Assembly (NCBI RefSeq): GCF_016598615.1
Contig: NZ_CP066831.1
Location: forward strand, 5,146,001-5,210,000
Origin: Streptomyces liliifuscus
GTDB lineage: Bacteria > Actinomycetota > Actinomycetes > Streptomycetales > Streptomycetaceae
DNA: 64,000 nt
Reading direction: 5' to 3'
Position numbers and translations under genes: made by a program. Of this stretch, positions 1-8,901 are shown piece by piece. A model generated the notes under the pieces. It saw nothing but the letters and a program-made list of their open reading frames with translations, had not been told where the DNA came from and ran no database searches. Each line of letters opens with the position of its first letter. Position 1 is the stretch's first letter.

Positions 1-1
1 C

Positions 2-733
2 GTCACGTACTTCCCCTTCCTCGTCGCCGTCTGGGCGGGCGCGGCCCTCATCGCCCGCGAACTGGAGACCGGCACCGCGCACCTCGCCTGGACCCAGTCC
101 GTCTCCCCCACCCGCTGGCTCACCGCGAAGCTCGCCGTGCCCGCGCTGATCATCACCGCGGGCTCGGCCGTACTGGTCCCGCTGCACCGTCTGATGTGGA
201 CCCAGGACGTGGGGCTGCGCTCGATCGACTGGTACGACCGGAGCATCTACCCGTCGAGCGGAACCGTCCCGCTCGCCTACGCCCTGTGCGGCCTGGCCCT
301 CGGCGCGCTGGCGGGCCTGGTCGTCGGCCGCGCGCTGCCCGCTCTGGGCGTCGCCTTCGCGGCCCTGCTGGCCGTGTTCTACCTGGGCGCCGAGTACCGC
401 CTGAGCCTGTGGCCGACGGTCACGGTCACCGGCGCCAAAGCCCTGAACCTGCCGGACGACGCTCTTCAGCTCGACCGGGGCGTGATCACGGACGAGGGCA
501 CCCGGATCGCCAACAACATGGCCTGCACCGACGCCGACGGCGCGGCCGGCCTCCGGCACTGCCTGGCCGACAGCGGCCTCGACGAGATCTGGGCCACCTA
601 CCACCCGAAGTCCCACTTCTGGCCGCTCCAGCTCGCCGAGACCGGTGTCGTGCTGGCCGTCGCCGCCCTCGCGGTCACCGCCGCGTTCGTCCTGCTCCGC
701 CGCCGCACCGCCACAGAAGGGGTAGCCGTATGA
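2..733 (+). CDS. ABC-2 type transporter permease, 5' end outside the window
   Basis: The reading frame is open from the window edge, so the true start lies upstream. The visible part is an integral membrane protein with several hydrophobic segments and a large extracytoplasmic loop. It is a paralogue of the next gene: both carry nearly the same block, here RELETGTAHLAWTQSVSP and there RELENGTAQLAWTQSVSP. Such proteins usually pair with an ABC ATPase encoded just upstream, which is not visible here. The stop codon overlaps the next start as ATGA at 730-733, so the two are translationally coupled and may form a heterodimeric permease. The substrate cannot be told from the sequence. Confidence 0.85.
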   Translation, partial: VTYFPFLVAVWAGAALIARELETGTAHLAWTQSVSPTRWLTAKLAVPALIITAGSAVLVPLHRLMWTQDVGLRSIDWYDRSIYPSSGTVPLAYALCGLALGALAGLVVGRALPALGVAFAALLAVFYLGAEYRLSLWPTVTVTGAKALNLPDDALQLDRGVITDEGTRIANNMACTDADGAAGLRHCLADSGLDEIWATYHPKSHFWPLQLAETGVVLAVAALAVTAAFVLLRRRTATEGVAV

Positions 734-1569
734 GTGCCTTCGCCGTGAAAGGGACAGCCGAGACCCCCGGAGTACCGCCCGGCGGGCCGGTCAAGGGGCT
801 GCCGTGGGCCGTGCTGCGGCTGCACCGCGCGGCGCTCGCCGTGTGGGGCGCCTTCCTGCTGGCCACCATCGGCATGCTGGTGTGGGAGGCCGGGATCAAC
901 GCGGACTCCGTACGGGACCGGATCGCCGCCTGCGGCCACGACCCCGGCCTGTGCCGTATCAGGGCGGTGGTCGACTACGGCGGGACCATCGGCTGGGCCT
1001 CCACCCTCGTCTACTACAGCTTCTTCGCCGTGGCCGCGTTCGCCGGCGGCGCGCTGATCGGACGTGAGCTGGAGAACGGCACCGCGCAGCTCGCCTGGAC
1101 GCAGTCCGTCTCGCCGACGCGGTGGCTGGCCGCCACGCTCGCCGTTCCGGCGGTGCTGCTGGTGGCAGGCGGCACGGTGTTCGTGTTCGTGTTCCGGTGG
1201 GCCTGGGCGGCCAACCGGGACCTGATGGGCGACGACTGGACCTTCAACGACGTGTTCGCCGCGCGAGGGCCCGCCCTGGTGGCGTACGGGCTGTGCGCGC
1301 TGGGCGTGGGCGCGCTCGCCGGGGTCGTGCTGCGGCGGTCGCTGCCCGCGCTGGGGGTCGCCTGCGGGGTGATGTACCTGATCAACCACAACCTGGAGAA
1401 GTCCCGCGAGGATCTCTGGCCGACGGTTGCCTCCGGCGGTTCCGGCGGCCAATTCCATCCCGAGTCCCACTACTGGCCGATGCATCTCGTGGAGACCGGG
1501 ATTGTGCTCGGGGTCGCCGTTGTTGCCACCGGGGCGGCATTCTGGGTGCTTCGGCGGCGTACGGGCTGA
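730..1569 (+). CDS. ABC-2 type transporter permease
   Basis: A 279-residue membrane protein, paralogous to the preceding gene. The start is the ATG overlapping the upstream TGA. It shows a cytoplasmic N-terminus of about 30 residues, a first membrane segment around residues 35-55, a GxLIGRELENGTAQLAWTQ block typical of this family, then hydrophobic segments ending in a positively charged tail (LRRRTG). It probably assembles with the upstream permease and an ATPase outside the window. No substrate is inferred. Confidence 0.85.
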   Translation: MSAFAVKGTAETPGVPPGGPVKGLPWAVLRLHRAALAVWGAFLLATIGMLVWEAGINADSVRDRIAACGHDPGLCRIRAVVDYGGTIGWASTLVYYSFFAVAAFAGGALIGRELENGTAQLAWTQSVSPTRWLAATLAVPAVLLVAGGTVFVFVFRWAWAANRDLMGDDWTFNDVFAARGPALVAYGLCALGVGALAGVVLRRSLPALGVACGVMYLINHNLEKSREDLWPTVASGGSGGQFHPESHYWPMHLVETGIVLGVAVVATGAAFWVLRRRTG

Positions 1570-1604
1570 GCGGTTGGATGTACGTGCGGGGTGTTTGTGG
1601 CTGA

Positions 1605-1668
1605 TCGCGCAGTTCCCCCGCGCCCCTGAAGGGGCGAAGCCCCTTCAGGGGGGTGCGGCCCGACGCCG
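1605..1668. repeat. Intergenic G+C-rich repeat copy, between permease and ppk
   Basis: This contains CGCGCAGTTCCCCCGCGCCCCTG followed by an inverted GAAGGGGCGAAGCCCCTTC hairpin just downstream of the permease operon. It is the same family as the copies near 8.7, 11.2, 17.7, 49.6, 55.3 and 59.8 kb. Its position after a stop codon fits a transcript-end structure. The rest of the 1570-1743 gap shows no gene. Confidence 0.6.
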
Positions 1669-1743
1669 GGGAGCCGCCCCCCGCTATCCCGCACGTCATG
1701 TCGCCGTAACCGGTCATTCAGACGGGCTTGCGACGCTCAGGCA

Positions 1744-4122
1744 ATGAACCCCGCCGCGCCCGAGCCCTCGCCTCCACCGGAGCACGAGCCCTCGTCCGTG
1801 AGGGAGAACGGAAGCCCGCACATCCCCGTACAGCTCCCGCCCGCCCTCTCCGACGCGCCCGTTTCGGCCCCGGCGCGGAAGAATGGGTTCATGAGTCAGC
1901 CCAACGCCAGCGCACAGGTCCAGCACCCGCAGCCGTCCGTCGGCTCCATAGCCGCGCACCGCCCGCACACGGTGGCGGCGAACGTCTCCGACCTGGAGCC
2001 CGACCTCGACGCTGACCTCGACGCGTACGAGGACACGGTGCAGGACGGCGTCCAGCTTCCGCAGGGCCGGTTCCTCGACCGGGAGCGCAGCTGGCTCGCG
2101 TTCAACGAACGGGTCCTCGAACTCGCCGAGGATCCGAACACACCCCTCCTCGAACGGGCGAATTTCCTGGCGATCTTCGCCAGCAACCTGGACGAGTTCT
2201 TCATGGTCCGCGTGGCCGGCCTGAAGCGCCGCATCCACACCGGCGTGGCCACCCGCTCCGCCTCGGGGCTGCAGCCCCGCGAGGTGCTGGAGATGATCTG
2301 GGCCCGCTCCCGTGAGCTCATGGCCCGGCACGCCGCCTGCTACCAGGAGGACGTGGCCCCCCAGCTCGCCGAGGAGGGCATCCACCTCGTCCGCTGGAGC
2401 GAGCTGACCGAGAAGGAGCAGGCCCGCCTCTTCACGCTCTTCCGCCACCAGATCTTCCCGGTGCTGACGCCGCTGGCGGTCGACCCCGCGCACCCCTTCC
2501 CATACATCTCGGGCCTGTCGCTGAACCTGGCCGTGGTCGTGCGGAACCCGGTCTCCGGCCACCGCCACTTCGCGCGCGTCAAGGTCCCGCCGCTGCTCTC
2601 CCGCTTCCTGGAGGCCTCCCCGAACCGCTACGTCCCCATCGAGGACGTCATCGCGGCCCACCTGGAGGAGCTCTTCCCGGGTATGGAGGTCCTCGAGCAC
2701 CACGCGTTCCGCGTCACCCGGAACGAGGACCTGGAGGTCGAGGAGGACGACGCCGAGAACCTTCTCCAGGCCCTGGAGAAGGAGCTCATGCGGCGTCGCT
2801 TCGGACCGCCGGTGCGCCTGGAGGTCGAGGAGTCCATCGACCGGTACGTCCTGGACCTGCTGGTACGGGAGCTGAAGATCACCGAGGCCGAGGTGTACCC
2901 GCTGCCGGGTCCCCTGGACCTCACCGGTCTCTTCGGCATCGGCAAGCTCGACCGGCCCGAGCTGAAGTTCCCGAAGTTCATCGCGGGCACCCACCGCGAC
3001 CTCGCGGAGGTCGAGTCCGCCTCGGCGCCGGACATCTTCGCGGCGCTCAGGGAGCGGGACGTACTCCTCCACCACCCGTACGACTCCTTCTCCACCTCCG
3101 TCCAGGCCTTCCTGGAGCAGGCGGCCGAGGACCCCGACGTCCTCGCGATCAAGCAGACCCTGTACCGGACCTCCGGCGACTCCCCGATAGTCGACGCGCT
3201 CATCGAGGCCGCCGAGTCCGGCAAGCAGGTGCTGGTCCTGGTCGAGATCAAGGCCCGCTTCGACGAGCAGGCCAACATCAAGTGGGCGAAGAAGCTGGAG
3301 GAGGCCGGCTGCCACGTGGTCTACGGCCTCGTCGGCCTGAAGACCCACTGCAAGCTCTCCCTCGTCGTGCGCCAGGAGGGCGAGACCCTCCGCCGCTACA
3401 GCCACGTCGGCACGGGCAACTACCACCCCAAGACCGCCCGGCTGTACGAGGACCTGGGACTCCTGACCGCGGACCCACAGGTCGGCGCGGACCTCTCGGA
3501 CCTCTTCAACCGGCTCTCCGGCTACTCCCGCCGCGAGACCTACCGCCGGCTGCTCGTCGCACCCAAGTCCCTGCGCGACGGCCTGATCGCCCGTATCAAC
3601 AAGGAGGTCCAGCACCACCGTGCCGGACGTCCCGCCTACGTCCGCATCAAGGTCAACTCCATGGTGGACGAGGCACTCATCGACTCCCTCTACCGCGCGT
3701 CCGAGGCGGGCGTGCCGGTGGACGTGTGGGTGCGCGGAATCTGCGCCGTACGACCGGGAGTCCCGGGCCTGTCCGAGAACATACGCGTACGGTCCATCCT
3801 CGGCCGCTTCCTCGAACACTCCCGGGTCTTCGGCTTCGGCAACGGAGGCGAGCCCGAGGTGTGGATCGGCAGCGCCGACATGATGCACCGCAACCTCGAC
3901 CGCCGTATCGAAGCCCTGGTCAGGATCACCGACCCCGCTCACCGGGCAGCCCTGAACCGGCTGTTCGAGACCGGCATGTCCGACACCACTTCCTCCTGGC
4001 ACCTCGGCCCCGACGGCGAATGGACCCGGCACGCGACCGACGCCGACGGCCAGCCGCTGCGCAACGTCCAGGAGATGCTCATAGACGCCCGGAGGCGCCG
4101 GCGTGGCACAGCAACACCTTGA
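1744..4122 (+). CDS. ppk: Polyphosphate kinase 1
   Basis: PPK1 reversibly transfers the gamma-phosphate of ATP onto a polyphosphate chain. From the 1744 ATG it is 792 residues. The domains come in the usual order: an N-terminal helical domain (FLDRERSWLAFNERVLELA), a PHP-like head domain (HPFPYISGLSLNLAVVV), then two phospholipase-D-like C-terminal domains. The catalytic histidine candidates are His535 (KTHCK) and His554 (YSHVGTGN), 19 residues apart as in E. coli PPK (435/454). An internal ATG at 1891 has a better ribosome-binding site (GGAAG, 9 bases) and would give a 743-residue protein beginning MSQPNAS. The first 49 residues are Pro/Ala-rich, so the true start may be 1891. The 3' end overlaps the CHAD gene. 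Confidence 0.96.
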   Translation: MNPAAPEPSPPPEHEPSSVRENGSPHIPVQLPPALSDAPVSAPARKNGFMSQPNASAQVQHPQPSVGSIAAHRPHTVAANVSDLEPDLDADLDAYEDTVQDGVQLPQGRFLDRERSWLAFNERVLELAEDPNTPLLERANFLAIFASNLDEFFMVRVAGLKRRIHTGVATRSASGLQPREVLEMIWARSRELMARHAACYQEDVAPQLAEEGIHLVRWSELTEKEQARLFTLFRHQIFPVLTPLAVDPAHPFPYISGLSLNLAVVVRNPVSGHRHFARVKVPPLLSRFLEASPNRYVPIEDVIAAHLEELFPGMEVLEHHAFRVTRNEDLEVEEDDAENLLQALEKELMRRRFGPPVRLEVEESIDRYVLDLLVRELKITEAEVYPLPGPLDLTGLFGIGKLDRPELKFPKFIAGTHRDLAEVESASAPDIFAALRERDVLLHHPYDSFSTSVQAFLEQAAEDPDVLAIKQTLYRTSGDSPIVDALIEAAESGKQVLVLVEIKARFDEQANIKWAKKLEEAGCHVVYGLVGLKTHCKLSLVVRQEGETLRRYSHVGTGNYHPKTARLYEDLGLLTADPQVGADLSDLFNRLSGYSRRETYRRLLVAPKSLRDGLIARINKEVQHHRAGRPAYVRIKVNSMVDEALIDSLYRASEAGVPVDVWVRGICAVRPGVPGLSENIRVRSILGRFLEHSRVFGFGNGGEPEVWIGSADMMHRNLDRRIEALVRITDPAHRAALNRLFETGMSDTTSSWHLGPDGEWTRHATDADGQPLRNVQEMLIDARRRRRGTATP

Positions 4123-5176
4123 CCCCACGGCCGGACCCGTGGCCGGGGACGCCCTGGCGGCCTATCTCCAGGCCCAGGCCACGGAGTTCCTCCGCGCGCT
4201 GCGCCAGCACCGCGAGACCGGCGGTGCGACGGCGACGGCGACGAACGGCACGGAGGAGGCCGTGGACGCGGCGCGCGCCCTGCGCCGCTCGGCCCGCCGC
4301 ATCAGCGGCACGCTGCACACGTTCCGGCCGCTCCTCGACGAGGGCTGGTCGGAGGGCATGCGCCCCGAACTGGCCTGGCTGTCGGGCACGTTGGCCCGCG
4401 AGCACGCGTACGGGGCCAGGCTGGACCGCCTGCTGGCGGCCCTGCACCGGCTGTCGGGCTCCTCGGCGCTCCCGGCCCAGGCCTCGGATCCGGACGCGCA
4501 TCCCGGCACCCATCCCGGCGCACGCGCCCAACTCCCGTCGGAGAAAGGCGCCCTGACCGTCGGGGCGGCCAAAGCGGGCGCCCTGCTGGAGCGCCAGCTG
4601 ACACTGGCCCGCACGAGGGCCCACTCCGCCGCACTCCAGGCACTCGGCTCCTCCCGGTTCCACGCCGTCGCCGACAACGTCGCCGTCCTCGCCAGCGAGG
4701 TCCCGCTGACCGCGTCCGCATCCGCGTCCGTCACCGGCCTCAAGCCCCTGGCCGCCGCCGCGGAGGAACGCCTCTGCGACGCGGTGGCCGGACTGCCCCT
4801 GATCACCGCGGGCCACCCCTACAACGCGGAGGCCCTCGTCCACGGCCTCTCCGCCGACACGGCCCCGCAGCCCCAGGACTCCCCCTGGCACCAGGTCCGG
4901 CTCCTGCTGCGCCTGCACCGCTATGCGCGCGAGGTCCTGTTCGGCGACGAAGCCCCCGTGGACGTACGCCTGCTGACCGCGGGTCAGGCCCTGGACCGGC
5001 ACCGCGACGCGGCCGAGGCCGCAGCGGCGGCGGCCTCCGCGGCCCGCACCCCGCGGATCGCCCCGGCCACGGCGTACGCGCTCGGGGTGCTGCACGCGGA
5101 CCAGCGACACGAGGTGGAAGCGGCCAGGTTCGCGTTCCAGCGGGCCTGGCTGAGGGAGACGGTCGGCACTCCGTAA
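4103..5176 (+). CDS. CHAD domain protein (polyphosphate-associated)
   Basis: A 357-residue, mostly alpha-helical protein rich in Arg, His and Ala. The pattern of two helical-bundle halves with conserved basic residues (for example ARALRRSARRISGTLHTFRPLL) is the CHAD fold. CHAD proteins are known to bind inorganic polyphosphate and are often encoded beside ppk, as here. The GTG start lies 20 bases inside ppk behind GGAGG (4091-4095, 7-base spacing), so translation is coupled to the kinase. No CYTH triphosphatase domain is fused. It probably acts on or targets polyphosphate; a catalytic role is not shown. Confidence 0.88.
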   Translation: MAQQHLDPTAGPVAGDALAAYLQAQATEFLRALRQHRETGGATATATNGTEEAVDAARALRRSARRISGTLHTFRPLLDEGWSEGMRPELAWLSGTLAREHAYGARLDRLLAALHRLSGSSALPAQASDPDAHPGTHPGARAQLPSEKGALTVGAAKAGALLERQLTLARTRAHSAALQALGSSRFHAVADNVAVLASEVPLTASASASVTGLKPLAAAAEERLCDAVAGLPLITAGHPYNAEALVHGLSADTAPQPQDSPWHQVRLLLRLHRYAREVLFGDEAPVDVRLLTAGQALDRHRDAAEAAAAAASAARTPRIAPATAYALGVLHADQRHEVEAARFAFQRAWLRETVGTP

Positions 5177-5199
5177 CCCGCGGAGGCCCCGTACACGCG

Positions 5200-5634
5200 A
5201 TGGGAGGCCCAGTGCACGCGACGAACGGAGACCCCGTGCTCGCGGCGGGCTGCGTACTGTGGCGCCACTCGCCGTTCGACGGCGAACTGGAGATCTGCCT
5301 GGTCCACAGGCCGAAGTACGACGACTGGTCGCATCCGAAGGGCAAGCTGAAACGCGCCGAGGACGCGCTCGCGGGCGCGGTGCGCGAGGTGGAGGAGGAG
5401 ACCGGCTACCGGTGCGCCACCGGACCCCGGCTGGCCACGCTCCACTACATGGCCAACGACCGCCCCAAACAGGTCAGTTACTGGGCGGCCGAGGCGACGG
5501 AGGGCCGCTTCGCCCCCAACCGCGAGGTCGACCGCATCCTCTGGCTCCCCCCGACGGGAGCCCGCCACCGGCTCACCCAGCCCCGCGACAAGGACCTGGT
5601 CGACGAGCTCCTCGCGGTGCTCCGGCACGCCTGA
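5200..5634 (+). CDS. Nudix hydrolase, MutT1-like
   Basis: A 144-residue protein of one Nudix domain. The Nudix box is complete at residues 48-70: Gly48, Glu54, then REVEEETGY. Nudix enzymes hydrolyse nucleoside diphosphate-X compounds. The sequence resembles the N-terminal domain of mycobacterial MutT1 but lacks the C-terminal histidine phosphatase domain. It follows the CHAD gene by 23 bases on the same strand, so it is probably in the ppk-CHAD transcript. Likely substrates are oxidised nucleotides or dinucleoside polyphosphates (inference). A GTG at 5212 is an alternative start. Confidence 0.88.
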   Translation: MGGPVHATNGDPVLAAGCVLWRHSPFDGELEICLVHRPKYDDWSHPKGKLKRAEDALAGAVREVEEETGYRCATGPRLATLHYMANDRPKQVSYWAAEATEGRFAPNREVDRILWLPPTGARHRLTQPRDKDLVDELLAVLRHA

Positions 5635-5819
5635 TCCCGTCCCCGAACGGCCGCGATGCCGTCCGGGTACGGCTGATCGAACACACGTGACGGAACGGTT
5701 AACGCCACCCGAACGATCTTTCCGCGTCGTTCTCTGTGGCTCCTGTGAATGTTGAGATGTGTGTGCACCACACCTGGCACGAGCAATCAACTCGCCTTAC
5801 TCACTGAGGAGTTGCCAGC

Positions 5820-6242
5820 ATGATGCACATCAGGAGAAGCGCCGCCCTTGTCGTGGCCGCGGCGGCGATCGCGACCGGCGTGAGCATGTCGCCGGCCGCC
5901 GCCGCCCAGAACAACGGCGTCTGCACCACCAGCACGAGCTCCAACCTCTTCGGCGAGCTCTGTCTGTACTTCAACTCCGGTCTGCAGGGCTCGCACGCCG
6001 ACTTCAACGTGCCCACCAGGGACCACGCCGGCTATGTCTTCAGCTCCTCCGGCAACGGTCAGGGCCAGCCGGTGAAGAACAACGCTGCGGGCGGCCGGAA
6101 CCTCGACACCGACTGCACGGCGAGCGTCTACTTCAACAGCGGCTGGAGCGGCGTCGCCGACTACATCCCGGCGAGGTCGTCCGTGGGGCAGTTCACCCGC
6201 GTCTACAACGAGAACGCCTCCAACCACTGGGAGTGCCCGTGA
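5820..6242 (+). CDS. Secreted peptidase inhibitor family I36-like protein
   Basis: A 140-residue secreted protein. It has a signal peptide (MHIRRS, a hydrophobic core, then cleavage near SPAAAAQ). The mature part is about 110 residues with five cysteines and the aromatic, glycine-rich pattern of peptidase inhibitor I36 (the S. nigrescens metalloproteinase inhibitor family, crystallin-like fold): LCLYFNSGLQGSHADF in the first half and YFNSGWSGVADYI in the second, so an internal duplication is visible. The ribosome-binding site is GAGGAG. The stop overlaps the GTG of the next gene. Inhibition of a peptidase is a family-based inference. Confidence 0.8.
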   Translation: MMHIRRSAALVVAAAAIATGVSMSPAAAAQNNGVCTTSTSSNLFGELCLYFNSGLQGSHADFNVPTRDHAGYVFSSSGNGQGQPVKNNAAGGRNLDTDCTASVYFNSGWSGVADYIPARSSVGQFTRVYNENASNHWECP

Positions 6243-7264
6243 CCCAGCGGTCGCGGGGGCGAGTGCTCGCCCCCGCGGCCGCGGCCGTCGGCGCCCTGCT
6301 GCTGACGTCCTGCGGCGGCGCCGGCTCACCGGAGAAGGCCTCCCCGAGGCCCGGGCCCAGCCCCTCCACAGAGGTGAAGCTGCGGACCCCGCTCCTCCAA
6401 CGCCCCATCGACCAGGCCCGGTTGCTGCCCTCCGAGCTGGCCGCGATCGGCCGCGCCGAGCTGATCACCCGCGCGGCCTGCATGCGCCGGTACGGCTTCG
6501 AGTACCGCGTCGACTTCACCAGGAGCCTGCACGCCACGATCCCCGACCGCTCGTACGGCGTGATGTCGAAGGAGCAGGCGAGCCGGTACGGCTACCACAT
6601 GGCCCCGGACGTCGACCCGCGTGTACCGGCGAACCAGGAGAAGCAGACCGACCTGATCGGCGCCGTGAAGGCCCGGACCGCCGAGGACCGCAGGGTCGAG
6701 CATCTCCTTCTCTACGGCAGCGAGTCGGAAACCATCACCGAGGCCGACATCAGGCGCGGCGACGGAGCGCAGCCGGCCACCGAGGCGAAGGTCATCGGCG
6801 AGTACAAGGACAAGCCCGTGCGCGAGGGCGGCTGCTACGAGGAGGCCCGCACCACGGTCGTCGGCGACGGCGGCTCCGAGCGCAATCCGGTCGCCATGGA
6901 CATCTACCTGCGCTCCTTCGACGAGGCGGGCAAGGACCCCGAGGTCCGCGAGGTCGTCGAGAAGTGGTCGTCGTGCATGGCCCGCAAGGGATACAAGTAC
7001 GACTCCCCGCTCGACGCCGGCACCGACCTCCCCACGGCGAGGAGTCCCGAGCCCGACGCCCGCGAGAAGAAAGTGGCCCTCGCCGACATCGCCTGCAAGA
7101 ACGACACCTCGCTGATCCGCGTCTGGTCGACGGTCGAGGCCCGCTACGAGCGGCGCGCGATGGCCAGGAAGAAAAAGACGATAGCCGCGGAGACCGAGCG
7201 CAAACAGGGCATGGTCCGACGCGCACTCGACATCCTGGGTACGACCGAAGGCGCCGCGCGCTAG
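6239..7264 (+). CDS. Secreted lipoprotein of unknown function
   Basis: A 341-residue protein whose GTG overlaps the previous TGA (GTGA), so the two are coupled. It has an N-terminal hydrophobic stretch ending in LLLTSC, a lipobox, so it should be anchored outside the membrane. The mature part is charged, with several cysteines (RAACMRRYG, GGCYEEA, SSCMARKG, DIACKND) that could form disulfides, and a helical, Lys/Arg-rich C-terminus. No catalytic motif is recognised. Coupling to the I36-like protein suggests a joint envelope or extracellular role, which is inference. Confidence 0.75.
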   Translation: MTQRSRGRVLAPAAAAVGALLLTSCGGAGSPEKASPRPGPSPSTEVKLRTPLLQRPIDQARLLPSELAAIGRAELITRAACMRRYGFEYRVDFTRSLHATIPDRSYGVMSKEQASRYGYHMAPDVDPRVPANQEKQTDLIGAVKARTAEDRRVEHLLLYGSESETITEADIRRGDGAQPATEAKVIGEYKDKPVREGGCYEEARTTVVGDGGSERNPVAMDIYLRSFDEAGKDPEVREVVEKWSSCMARKGYKYDSPLDAGTDLPTARSPEPDAREKKVALADIACKNDTSLIRVWSTVEARYERRAMARKKKTIAAETERKQGMVRRALDILGTTEGAAR

Positions 7265-7274
7265 CCGCCGACGC

Positions 7275-7439
7275 TCAGGCTGCCGTTCCTAAGTGCCCCT
7301 CCGCGTCGGTGCGGGCCAGGCTGCGGGCGCGGCGGGCCGGGCCTCTCCAGCCGCAGCTGCAGCGCGCCAGGCAGAAAGGCCCCTGGTCGACCGTCGTCGT
7401 GTGATGTTCCGGAGAATTGCTCTGCTCCTGATGCGCCAC
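7275..7439 (-). CDS. Small CxC cysteine protein, 54 residues
   Basis: This short minus-strand frame, started at the GTG whose complement is 7437-7439, encodes a 54-residue protein. Its core CSCGWRGPARRARSLARTD, ending EGHLGTAA, resembles a small protein family common in Streptomyces (a Cys-x-Cys-GW, then GPARRAR, then a D-x2-GH end). Too few metal ligands are visible to call it a zinc ribbon with confidence. The start is uncertain: no strong ribosome-binding site is seen and the frame stays open upstream. It lies opposite its neighbours in what would otherwise be a 308-base gap. Function unknown. Confidence 0.5.
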   Translation of the reverse strand: MAHQEQSNSPEHHTTTVDQGPFCLARCSCGWRGPARRARSLARTDAEGHLGTAA

Positions 7440-7572
7440 GGGAACAACGGTACCCACCGCAAGTAAACGCCACCCCAAGCCGGGGTCCTCGCGTGACAAC
7501 ACCCCCCACCCGTCGTTAAGCGGAACGACAGGAGGCCCGCGCGAGGACGGCCCGGCTGGGGGTTGGCAGGCG

Positions 7573-8412
7573 ATGGTGGAGCGGCAACTGAGACTGCGGG
7601 GCAGCGCTGTCGCCCTGGCCGCCGCGACGGCGGGGCTGGTGGTCTGCGCCACCGGATGCTCGGGCCCCGGGGCCGCCGCCGAGGACGCACGGGCCGCCGA
7701 GGACCCGGTCGGAACCCTCCACCGGAGCGCGGAGAACCTGGTCCGGGCGGGCAGCTCCAAGGCGCGTACGTCGATGGAGATGGCCACCGGCGGCACCCGC
7801 GTGACGATCCGCGGCGAGGGCGTCTACGACTACGCGGACCAGGTGGGCCGTCTGAAGGTGCTCCTCCCCCAGGACCCGGCCGGCGCCGACGAGCGCCGCC
7901 CGATCACCGAGCTCCTCGCTCCGGGCGCCCTCTACATGAAGAACCGCGGCGCGGGCGTCCCGGCCGACAAGTGGGTACGCGTCGACACGGCCACGCTCTC
8001 CGACGGGAACCTGGTCACGGGCGGCGCGACCGACCCGTTCGCCGCCGCGGAACTGCTGCGGGGCACGCGGAAGGCGACGTACGTGGGGCGGACGTCGGTC
8101 GCGGGCACCGCCGTACGGCACTACCGCGGTACCGCCGATCTCGCCGCGGCCGCGCGCGACGCCTCGCCCGGGAGCCGGGCGTCCCTGCGGGCGGCGGCGA
8201 AGGGCTTCGCCACGGCGACGGTCCCCTTCGACGTCTACCTCGACGACGAGGGCCGCATCCGCAAGGTCCGCCACCGCTTCAGTTTCGTGAACGGGCAGCA
8301 GAAGGGTACGGTCGCGGTCTCCTCGACGACCCTGCTGTACGACTTCGGAGCCCCCGTCGACGTACGGCTGCCGGACGTGAAAGACATCTACGCCGGACGG
8401 ATCGCCGAGTAG
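7573..8412 (+). CDS. Secreted lipoprotein, LprG/LppX-like
   Basis: A 279-residue protein with an N-terminal membrane segment and a lipobox (VVCATGC), so it is predicted to be an extracytoplasmic lipoprotein. The mature domain contains SKARTSMEMATGGTRVTIRGEG, then YDYADQ, LYMKN, KWVRVD and FDVYLDDEGRIRKVRHRF. This antiparallel-sheet pattern is seen in actinobacterial LprG/LppX-type and related lipid-binding lipoproteins. The assignment is a resemblance judged by eye. An upstream AGGAGG (7530-7540 region) is rather far from the ATG. Role unknown, possibly lipid binding in the envelope. Confidence 0.7.
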   Translation: MVERQLRLRGSAVALAAATAGLVVCATGCSGPGAAAEDARAAEDPVGTLHRSAENLVRAGSSKARTSMEMATGGTRVTIRGEGVYDYADQVGRLKVLLPQDPAGADERRPITELLAPGALYMKNRGAGVPADKWVRVDTATLSDGNLVTGGATDPFAAAELLRGTRKATYVGRTSVAGTAVRHYRGTADLAAAARDASPGSRASLRAAAKGFATATVPFDVYLDDEGRIRKVRHRFSFVNGQQKGTVAVSSTTLLYDFGAPVDVRLPDVKDIYAGRIAE

Positions 8413-8512
8413 GGAGGCCGGAATGTGCGGGGCCGGAAATGGTCCGTTGGTGCCATGCGCCGTCCGTGGGCCCCTCCCTACTCTAGGAAGTCGGTGACGG
8501 CAGGAAGAGGTG

Positions 8513-8707
8513 ATGCACGTGGCTCCGGCGCGCGGTACGGCAGTTCAGGACCACGTGGCCCTCGCCGAGATCGAGCTGTGCGGCGACCTGATCATCGCCG
8601 CCTCGGCCGCCCGCGAGGACCGTCTCAGCCCCGACCGCATCGACGAGGTCCTCAAACTGGCCGAAGAACGCTTCCTGGAGGAACACGGCGAGAAGGCCGA
8701 CAGGTAG
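8513..8707 (+). CDS. Small conserved acidic protein, about 64 residues
   Basis: A short protein, largely helical and acidic, with the core QDHVALAEIELCGDLIIAA and a C-terminal DEVLKLAEERFLEEHGEK. It is recognisable as a small hypothetical protein type conserved in streptomycetes; no function is known to me. Start choice is open. GTG 8510, ATG 8513 and GTG 8519 are all in frame; GGAAG sits 5 bases before 8513 and AGAGG sits 8 bases before 8519, so 8519 is equally good. It stands alone between the lipoprotein gene and a repeat cluster. Confidence 0.6.
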   Translation: MHVAPARGTAVQDHVALAEIELCGDLIIAASAAREDRLSPDRIDEVLKLAEERFLEEHGEKADR

Positions 8708-8711
8708 CACC

Positions 8712-8860
8712 GCCTGCTTTCAGGGGCGCGGGGAACGGCGCAGTCCTTCGCCTTTCAGGGGCGCGGGGACGGCGCGGGCCTTTGGCCCTTAGGGGCGCGG
8801 GGAACGGCGCAATCTTTTAGGGGCGCGGGGAACTGCGCGACCAGCCCTCACCGGGCCGCA
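8712..8860. repeat. Cluster of four intergenic repeat copies
   Basis: Four head-to-tail copies of a unit close to TTTCAGGGGCGCGGGGAACGGCGC fill the space between the small protein and csoR. The copies differ slightly (one lacks a G, the last reads AACTGCGCGACCAGCC). The same element occurs at several other gene ends in this window. It does not encode a protein. Confidence 0.75.
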
Positions 8861-8901
8861 CCCGACAACGCACCGGCCTCTACCCGCCCGCCCCGGAGGG
8901 C

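Noticed and set aside
1690..1743. A PhoP box before ppk
   Set aside because: Only weak partial matches (GGTCATTCAGAC) without an 11-base repeat register are seen.
1714..4128. An 804-codon frame antisense to ppk
   Set aside because: It is the mirror of a G+C-rich coding gene; the plus frame has full PPK motifs, the minus one none.
8712..8860. A CRISPR array in the repeat cluster
   Set aside because: Copies are nearly contiguous, lack unique spacers of regular length, and also occur singly elsewhere; no cas genes are present.
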